This document shows, one piece after another, positions 56,858-64,000 of a DNA stretch of 64,000 nt. The notes under the pieces are model-generated. The model had not been told where the DNA came from. It worked only from the letters and a program-made list of their open reading frames with translations, and made no database searches. Numbering within the stretch: position 1 is the stretch's first letter; each line of letters starts with the position of its first letter. The translations under genes were made by a program, and so were the position numbers. Source of the stretch: Oscheius tipulae (taxonomy: Eukaryota > Nematoda > Chromadorea > Rhabditida > Rhabditidae); NCBI GenBank assembly GCA_037178975.1, contig JASJZH010000003.1, positions 8,742,001 to 8,806,000 of the forward strand. Direction: 5' to 3'.

Positions 56858-59800
56858 TCAAGAATGTCGACTACTGGACATGCTGAGGTCGCCTAGAAGT
56901 TTCTGGATCTGTACTAGAGACACGTTCAGAAGTCTTAAAACCTCCTCAAGGTAAACCATCGGGCTTTCAGCCATGGAAATAGCCAGTCCCTGTGGGGCAT
57001 TCTGCTTCGGGACCATCTGGTACGAGGCACAGACGAGACGACAGCTGCTGATGTAGAACGAGATCAGTTGATCCTGTGGAAGCGGTGGGACGAACTTTTT
57101 CGTTGGAGGGAAGTGACAAAGCTCCAGAAGCGATCTGGAACAGAAAAATTTAGATAGTTTGAGGGATTCCGACCGTTTTCTGGGCAGAAGAATCGAGGAT
57201 CTGGCCGAAGAAATCTCCTCCTTGATGGCAGTTCCAGCTTGCTGGATGAGCAGACCGATATCTTCCTTGTTCTGAAACTATAATTTGAGCTCTCTGTCTC
57301 CGTCTTTCAGTTTGGCTGTCTCTCTGTCTCCATCTCCTTCGACCTCTCGGCCTCTTCGTCACTCTGTCTCCTTATCTCTATATAGTTACAGTACGCTACC
57401 AGAAACTGGGTCTCGAGCTGCAGAGTGGCTAAGAAAGATCACAGAAAAAGTTAACTGTCCAGAAGTAGCCAAGTGATAGAGATAGTCGAGAGTATAAGCC
57501 CTGTATTCGTTCCAATGGTCTACTAGAGATAAAGTTGAGAGACACAGTCTACAAAAGAGCTAGAAGACAGGGAATGCCAAGAGGTCGGGATAGTCCAGAG
57601 AGGTAGTCAAGAGTCAGGATCAGAGGTACCGTCAAGAGACTTAGGCCAATTGGTACCAGTATCTGGGCCAGTTCTGACACTTTGAACTGTAGTAAGAGAC
57701 AAGAGAGTCTAGTAACCAGAAAGGTAGTCAGGAGTCAGGAACAGAGGTAGTCTATTGTGAAGATTCCTTTTTGAATTCGTATTAGTCAAGAAGGTCTAGA
57801 AAGTCCAAAGAGGTAGTGAAGGCTCCGGATTATTTGGTAGTCACTCCGCGCTTCTGTCAAAGGAACGTCTCTTCAAAATTTATTCCTAGAGTGACAGAAG
57901 AAGTCTCAGTGCTTGTCGTAATACTTGTTGTTCGGACGGTAAGTGCCCCTGATGATGGCCAACTGGACGAGCTGCTTCTTCTTGTACTCGTCGTCTCCTG
58001 GCTTCAGCAGCTTGCCGACAATCTTCACGGCCGTCAGGAGCTTGTTCTCGCAGCTGCGTCTCGTCGTTCCGGTCGCCGTGATCAGCACATGCAGCGGCTC
58101 CTCGAGATGTTCCCAGCCGGGCTGGCCACGAAGACGCTGCTGCTTCAGCGGACACTTGACCGAGCCGTCACCGCGAATCACGATGGTGCAATCGGTTTCG
58201 GCTTCGAGCTGCTTCACACTGAGACCTTGCGGGCCGAGAATCCTGAGGAGGCTGCCATGTACTGTCGAGAATAAAAATTCCCATTGGTAGTAGGGAAGGT
58301 CAGAGAAAAACGGACAGGGACAGTGAATGGTAATGGTCTGCAAAAAAGTTGACGAGTTCTGTATCGGACATTAACAGAGTGAGAGACACGGACAGTAGCT
58401 GAGATTGTTACTCTGAGTTGATGGTGAAAGTTAGTATCTTCTGCCTATACAAACCAAACAACCACAGTTGGACTGTTAGTTCGGTAGCCTACCAACACAA
58501 TAAAGAGTAACAGTGAAGAAACAGTGATGCCAAGGGAGTACTGAAAGTGTCTACCTACCTGCCAACGAGGTTGCACTTTTTGTCCGGCAGTCTAGTCGGG
58601 AAGAGAATCTTCTCCTGCAGACGGACGAGTTCTCCAGCGCCGATTTGGTCGTTCTCTTCCTCGCCCTCAAAGGCTCCTTCCTCCCTCTCGCCACGGTAGA
58701 TCTGGTTCCAGACGCGTGTTATTTCGGCTGTCAGTAGGGTGGCAGCGTGGGTGTAGCTGTCCGGCAGGCTGGCACGCAGACGATTCAGCTGGCGCATCTC
58801 CTGCAGCAGCTCCGTGAAGTATCTGTTGTGGTCGGGTGGCAGCTGCGGCAGTCCGTCTCCATTTTGGTCCATTGCTTGTTCGGATAGGGCAGCCAGTCAC
58901 GAGCAGGAGCAAAGGTTAGAGTGGTCTCTTCTGCAGAAGTTCAGCCTTTTGTACTTTTTGATTGCTCCACTTGAAAACTTTTTTCCATGGAAAGTCCTGG
59001 TAATTACAACAGTTTTCGAGCCTTTTGTTGTTTTGTTACTTTCTGCTAATTGTGGTACTTTTTTTTAAGAACTTTTCTATGGTAGTTGTGGAGCAGAGGG
59101 TAATAAAGACCCAGATCGAGTCTCGAGTGAAGGTTTCCGAGTACTGAAAGCGGAAAATGTCCAAAACATCAAACTTTTCCGGCCAAGAGATAGAGAAAAA
59201 GTCAAACAGTGTCCAGAACAGCAACATACTGCTGTAAACATCTTCGGCATTCTGACGCATTTGAAACACCAAAATGGACATTATCATTTAAATCCGCGCA
59301 CAAACTATAAAGTCAGGAGGTCTCGTCACGAATTTCGCAGGCAACTACCGTAACCGATTATTGAAATTCGAAATTATTGTCGCCTAAAATTCAGTTTTTT
59401 GCTCTTCTATGCAGGTGAGTTTTTGCTAGTTCTTTTGTTGTGTTTTCGCTGTTTCGAACAGAGAACATAACCCTGTCGTTTTGCACCAAAAGTAGCAAAA
59501 TATTCTTGGGAAATCCCCGTAATTTAGGTATCCGATCCCTCGTCTATTTTTCATTCCGTTTCGTCCATATTTTCCTTTCCTCTCACCTTCTAAATTACTC
59601 ATTCTCTTTCAGCGCTATGGGTGATTTCGGTAGCGGTGGATTTGGATTTGGCGGCGGTGACGCTGCAAGTTCTGGATTCGGAGGCGGCGGAGGCTTCGGC
59701 AACAACGAATCTTCTGGCTTTGGCAAAAGTAGCGGCGGAGGCTTTGGCTCTGGTGGCGCTAATTTCGGTGGGGGTGGAGGAGGATTCGGCTCCGGCGGAG

Positions 59801-62800
59801 GTGGAAGTGGATTTGGATCCGGTGGAGGAGGAAGCGGCAGCGGATTCGGCGGCCCCAAAGGTTAGCTTATCCCCTCTTTCGGCATCACAACATTGCTGCA
59901 GGATGTTTCAACTGTGGAAAGGAAGGCCATCGTTCCGCGGACTGTCCCGATCCCAAAAAGCCACGAGGTGAATATTTTGGTCCCACATGTCATATCTTCT
60001 TTTTTAGGAGCTTGTTTCAACTGCAATCAGGAAGGCCATAACTCTCGTGACTGCCCAGAGCCACGCAAGCCCAGAGAAGGAGGACCCGGAGGAGACAAAC
60101 CCCGTGGATGCTTCAACTGCGGTCAAGAAGGGCATCGTTCCAGCGATTGCAGCGAGCCGAGGAAGCCTCGTGAACAACGTGACGGTGGATCTGGCTTCGG
60201 TGGCGGAGGAACTTCAGGATTCGGGGGAGGTAGTAGCGGCTTCGGTGGCGGAGGATCCTCGGGATTCGGAGGTGCTTCCAGCGGTTTCGGAGCCTCGTCA
60301 GGCGGCGGAGGTGGATCTGGCTTCGGAGGAGGCGGAAGTGGATTCGGTGGAGGAGGAGCAGGCTTCGGTGGCGGTGGAGCTGGGTTTGGTGGAGGCAGCG
60401 CTGGCGGCGGAGGATTCGGAAGTGGAGGAGGTGGTGGAGGTTTCGGTAGTGGAGGTTTGTGTTCGTGAAGGCTCCTTTTTAGCACATTTTCTAGGAGGAT
60501 CTGGTGGACGTGGCTGCTTCAACTGCGGCCAAGAAGGGCATCGCTCCGCTGAATGCCCTGAGCCCAGGAAGCCAAGAGAAGGAGGAGGTTCGGGCGCCTG
60601 CTTCAACTGCGGACAAGAAGGACATCGCTCCGCTGAATGCCCCGAGCCCAGGAAGCCGAGAGAAGGAGGAGGAGGCTCGGGCGCCTGCTTCAACTGCGGA
60701 CAAGAAGGACATCGCTCCACAGACTGCACTGAGCCGCCGAAACCTCGTGAAGATGGGTCGAAGCCCGCCAGCACCTTCGTGCCGGAATATGAGAAGGAAG
60801 ACTCTCTCTTCGACGAGCAGAATCGCATGGAGCAGGGAACCATGTTCAATCGGTTCTTCGAAGCCCAGTGTGAAATTACCGGCGCAAGCATCCAGCCGAT
60901 TCAAAGCTTCGCGGAGCTTGGACTTACCCCGAAGATCTACGAGAATGTGCAGAAGAGTGGCTACCTGAAGCCTACACCGGTGCAGCAGAACGCCTCCCCC
61001 CTGATCAAGTCTGGAATCGACGTCATGGCCTGTGCCCAGACTGGAAGTGGAAAGACGGCTGCCTTCCTTCTGCCGATCATGAGTAAGCTGATCGAGAGAG
61101 AAGATCTGTCCAACAGTGCCGAGGATCCAAAGCAGCCGAGATGTCTAATCCTTGCTCCTACACGCGAACTAGCTGTCCAAATCTTCAACGAGGCTCGCAA
61201 GTTCTCCTACGGAACCATTCTGTCCTGCAAGTGCCTTTTCGGAGGTACTTCCGTTAGCCAACAAAAGATGGATCTGTCCATGGTATGTTTGCATTATGTT
61301 TTCTAACTAAAGTTCGTTTTTAGGGAGCTACCATAATCGTCGGAACGACCGGCCGTGTCAAGCATTTCATCGAGGCCGAGTTCATCTCTCTCAGCCAGCT
61401 CAAATACCTAGTGCTCGACGAAGCTGACCGTATGCTGGACATGGGTTTCGGAGAAGACATCCAGAGGATCACGGGTGATCGCACTATCTCGTCCAAGAAG
61501 GATCGTCAGACGCTTATGTTCAGGTAACTTTCATTGCCTTTTTTATTGAACCTTTGATTGTTCTAGCGCTACGTTCCCACCTGAAGTACAAGCCACAGCC
61601 ATTAATCTCTTGAAGCCTGGATACGCTATGATCACGGTCGACCAGATTGGAGCAGCCAATAAGTGCATCACGCAGGTTAGTCTAATGTTTTTTGCCTTTC
61701 AAATGCACAATTTAGGAAGTTGTCCATATCGCAGACAAAAAAGAGAAGCGTGACAAACTGCTGGGACTGCTGGGAATCGACCAATATAAACGAGAGGTCC
61801 GTAACGGCGAGATCTACAAGAAGAAGACACTAATCTTCGTAAACAAGAAGACCTTCGCCGATACTCTTGGAAATATCCTCTGTGAAGCTGGCGTCCCGGC
61901 TACCACGATTCACGGAGATCGTCAGCAGCAGCAAAGATCTCAGGCCATCAGCGACTTCTCCAAGGGAAGAAAGGCAGTCCTTGTAGCCACAGCTGTTGCT
62001 GAGCGTGGTCTAGATATCAAGGGGGTTGATTGTGTCATCAACTACGGTTAGTCTTTTCTTTTCTCCAAAACAATCCCAAGCTTAGATATGCCTGATGAAC
62101 TTGACTCTTACATTCATCGCATTGGAAGAACTGGGCGTGTGGGACATGCTGGTCGAGCTGTCAGTCTTCTCACCGATGACGATGCCAAGCTCGCTCCCGG
62201 ACTCGTCAAGTGCATGGGACAAGCCGGTCAAATTGTCCCCGAGTGGCTGGAACAGATGGCTTCTGGTGGAGGAATCGGACAGACGTTCGGATTCGCCGGA
62301 GGAGAAGCTGGTGGTGCCACTAGTGCCTGGTAATCGCTATAAGCGATCGATCTCTCATTTCTAACCCCTTTGTTTTCTTGTTATAATGAAATGGTTGTCC
62401 TCTGATATCTCACTACAACCTAGGTCAATCCATCATCGCTGGCTATCGAAAGCCCTGCCTTCCCGACTCTACTTGTGAGCTATCTCGAATCACTTCCCCG
62501 TCGTTTCTTTTCCCTAGATTACTCGCCTTGTTCGCTCCCATCTCCCTCATCTTGTCCTGAACATCGCAGACAATTTCTGCAGCTCTTAGGATATGATTTG
62601 CCAAATCTTGGAGCTGCTGGAGCTTCCACTGGACATCTGGCTGTGCCACAGCCCGAAATGTTCCTCCTGGGGTCTTCAAATGCTTGATGGCTACATCAGC
62701 CTGTAGGACATTATCACCCAGAAGCGTGACATTCACCTGGAATCCGGTTACTGGCTTTCTTGTCTCTGACCCACCTTCAAATTGTCCCCTCCGTGTTTTC

Positions 62801-62912
62801 CTGACAGAGAATGCTGCTCGCTCTTTGGCTGGGTTATGGGAACGGCCAGACGGTCGTCCGCCTTGTAACCAAGATGCAGCTTGATGCAACATTCCCGTAA
62901 GCAGCCTTGGAT
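56858..62912 (-). CDS. Rogdi-like protein, exons interleaved with two other genes
   Basis: Two exons at 62912-62775 and 62736-about 62516 encode [18 protein letters not shown], then [19 protein letters not shown] and [21 protein letters not shown]. This matches the Rogdi block in which a beta strand with LxGDxLxQADVxxK precedes KQWKLQQIQDxxNH. Two further exons at 57271-57174 and 57134-56858 encode [16 protein letters not shown]..., then [20 protein letters not shown] and a leucine-rich end, matching the C-terminal half of Rogdi. Strand, order and phase agree, so one gene with a roughly 5.2-kb intron is the simplest reading. The donor is unresolved (GCGAGT after GANK, or a GT a little downstream). 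The first exon was not found. Rogdi proteins bind Rabconnectin-3/V-ATPase regulators in animals. The STAR and GLH genes lie within the intron. Confidence 0.7.
57285..57890. repeat. Simple repeats and purine-rich degenerate repeat
   Basis: A TCTCTGTC tract lies at 57290-57380. It is followed by GTAGTCAAGAGTCAGGATCAG-like phrases to about 57840, the complement of the phrases in the RPA43-gene intron. A minus-strand AATAAA at 57876-57881 is a likely poly(A) signal for the STAR gene. Confidence 0.55.
57906..58872 (-). CDS. Short STAR-family KH RNA-binding protein (QKI/GLD-1 type)
   Basis: Two exons (58872-58559 and 58242-57906) join at VG(R|)ILGP to give about 216 residues. QUA1-like helices ([11 protein letters not shown] region) precede LQEKILFP, then a maxi-KH domain [20 protein letters not shown]...IVIRGDGS...[18 protein letters not shown]2 segment ends [12 protein letters not shown] and the protein stops nine residues later. 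STAR proteins bind ACUAAY-type sites in mRNAs and control translation or splicing; GLD-1 does so in the worm germline. This one has no C-terminal tail, and the GxxG loop is GPQG instead of the usual GPRG. No clear splice acceptor precedes the ATG. It lies inside the Rogdi-like gene's intron on the same strand, with its start 745 bp from that of the GLH gene on the other strand. Confidence 0.9.
58880..59610. promoter_or_regulatory. Divergent promoter region of the STAR and GLH genes
   Basis: The two start codons are 745 bp apart. A hairpin-like repeat with GATTGCTCCACTTG and TGGTAGTTGTGGAGCAGAG halves lies at about 58956-59098. A minus-strand ORF at 59287-59036 has a plausible GT donor but no recognisable product. 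No TATA box was assigned. Confidence 0.4.
59617..62333 (+). CDS. GLH/Vasa-type germline DEAD-box RNA helicase
   Basis: Eight exons (59617-59860, 59902-59967, 60008-60454, 60495-61282, 61324-61523, 61567-61675, 61716-62046, 62086-62333) join in frame to 810 residues. The N-terminus is Gly/Phe-rich (FGSGGGG-type repeats, two blocks). Six CCHC zinc knuckles ([14 protein letters not shown] type) are split one, two and three across exons 2, 3 and 4. The helicase core has AQTGSGKT (motif I), [19 protein letters not shown] (II), FSATFP (III) and HRIGRTGR (VI), and the protein ends TSAW. Gly/Phe repeats plus CCHC knuckles on a Vasa core are the hallmark of nematode GLH proteins, which anchor P granules. 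TTTCAG stands 4 nt before the ATG. Introns are 40-43 nt. It lies antisense within the Rogdi-like intron. Confidence 0.95.
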
Positions 62913-63860
62913 CTGAAAGAAATTTAATCCAAAAACATCCTTGGATCTAAACGAAAGTCACCGTAACCCTTCTATGGGTCTCGAAACGTTCGTTTGAAAA
63001 TGGGCGCGGATTTGAACAGCAACAATTGTTTTCTATCTCTTATTTCTCTGCGTTTTGCTTCTCCTTCTATCGTTTTTTTTTCTTTCGTATCAATGTCTTT
63101 GTCATCCACACCCCAGCACCTTAGGCCACGAGATGGAAAGCAAACCGGATCAAATCGTTGCAAAACCTAGTTTTAGCGGAAAATTGGTGAAAATAGAGTT
63201 TTGCCTCCTTTTTTCGGATTTTTGGTAGTATTTCTGGTTCTAAATCCTTCTGTACCCTTCATAGACTTCTATTCAGCTATCTCAATCTTTCCTACCACGC
63301 TACGACAAGAAAACAAAACCAAAACCTGCTAAAAATTGCTTTGCTGGACAAATGTTAGAAAGTATTGGTTTTTGCAAGGTGTTCATTCAATTTTGCAGTG
63401 TAGTCTCATGTCATGAGCCTTTCTCCAGCTACTGGAAGCTCGTCTGGCCCATCTTTTATAATTTTTCACTGCTTTGAAGCTTGTTTTCCCCGAAATGAAC
63501 CCACATTTTTAAAAACCTTCGAGCTCCTATGACTTTGAATCCACAAAAACTCTTTTCGAAGGTTCTCTTGGCTCGGAGATGGTCCCTGGACTAAAAAATG
63601 TCATTATTATTGTCTAAACAGGGTAACTGACCTTCCCCACTGCTATTTTCAGCCGGATAGACGCCTAGCATTTAGAGAATGTGACAGGAAACTTAGATCA
63701 GACCTCTATTGAACCGCCCCTGGCTCATGAAAGGTCTCAACGCGACCTGGCTGTCGCCGCATGGAAATTATTTTGAGACTGCTGTATAATCTTGCTGTAT
63801 ACTCCTCTTTTAATCGCATTTTCCACGAAAACTACCCAACTTTGGGATGAAAATATGCCT
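62913..63860. other. Non-coding or unassigned stretch
   Basis: The first exon and promoter of the Rogdi-like gene should lie here or beyond the window, but I could not identify an exon with a W-L-L helix typical of its N-terminus. Otherwise AT-rich, without recognised elements. Confidence 0.4.
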
Positions 63861-63884
63861 ATTTTCAGATAATACTCCTACCAG

Positions 63885-64000
63885 ATGAAGCTATTATCCA
63901 TATTGGGCTGTCTGGCCTTCTTGCTACTCGTGGCAGGCAGCCGTGCGGTCGAGGACAATGAATTTGCTGAATTTGAGGCTCGTTTCACTGATTTTTCGGT
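63885..64000 (+). CDS. N-terminus of a signal-peptide protein, CCDC47-like (runs off right edge)
   Basis: The ATG at 63885 follows an ATTTTCAG acceptor by 16 nt. The sequence begins MKLLSILGCLAFLLLVAGSR, a strong signal peptide, then AVEDNEFAEFEARFTDFS. A short acidic stretch with DNEFAEFE directly after the signal sequence is typical of CCDC47/calumin, an ER membrane protein of the insertion machinery. Only 38 residues are in the window, so the assignment rests on that motif alone and could be wrong. Confidence 0.5.
   Translation, partial: MKLLSILGCLAFLLLVAGSRAVEDNEFAEFEARFTDFS

Noticed and set aside
59036-59287. 84-codon minus-strand ORF between the STAR and GLH genes
   Set aside because: A plausible donor exists but no homology or onward exon; left unannotated as a gene.
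60123-60904. Proline- and cysteine-rich minus-strand ORFs under the GLH gene
   Set aside because: They are antisense translations of the Gly/Phe repeats and CCHC knuckles.
1-64000. CRISPR arrays, bacterial operons, replication origins
   Set aside because: The window is intron-rich eukaryotic DNA; no regularly spaced direct repeats with unique spacers were seen.

Overview
The window looks like nuclear DNA from a small-genome invertebrate, most probably a nematode. Cis-introns are often only 38-50 nt. Acceptor-like TTTCAG sites sit 1-20 nt upstream of nine of the ten clear start codons, which points to spliced-leader trans-splicing. Two protein types also fit nematodes: a Vasa-family helicase with Gly/Phe repeats and CCHC knuckles (GLH type), and a large EB-module secreted protein. 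I cannot name a genus.

Layout: 1-5.84 kb (-) is the 5' part of an EB-module cysteine-rich secreted protein. 6-7.5 kb holds a decayed RTE-like retrotransposon. 7.67-13.9 kb (-) carries a 28-29 repeat ankyrin ORF and an ankyrin plus protein-kinase gene, separated by MITEs. 14.4-16.7 kb is a graveyard with a Ty3/gypsy remnant and a stray ankyrin fragment. 16.8-21.7 kb (-) is an atlastin/GBP-like GTPase whose intron holds an antisense RTE copy. 23.0-28.2 kb contains a 389-bp inverted duplication, each arm with an intact 5S rRNA gene, plus two damaged 5S copies and a small cysteine-rich membrane protein gene (+). 29.7-35.9 kb (-) is an insulin/IGF-receptor-like tyrosine kinase. 38.5-41.9 kb (-) is probably an RNA polymerase I RPA43-like subunit, divergent from an unrecognised secreted protein (42.0-44.3 kb, +). 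44.6-50.1 kb (-) is a 4E-T (eIF4E transporter)-like gene. 51.85-52.7 kb (+) is ribosomal protein eS1/RPS3A. 53.9-56.45 kb (-) is mitochondrial fumarase.

56.9-62.9 kb is the most intricate region. Exons of one Rogdi-like gene (-) lie on both sides of two complete genes: a short STAR-type KH protein (-) and the GLH/Vasa helicase (+). The last 116 bp start a secreted/membrane protein resembling CCDC47.

Functionally the window mixes housekeeping genes (eS1, fumarase, Pol I subunit, atlastin) with signalling (insulin receptor, ankyrin-kinase). Three genes whose families work in germline mRNA control (4E-T, STAR-KH, GLH) lie within about 18 kb. Most dispersed DNA is short hairpin or MITE-like, with tRNA-like pieces and pyrimidine-rich simple repeats in introns.
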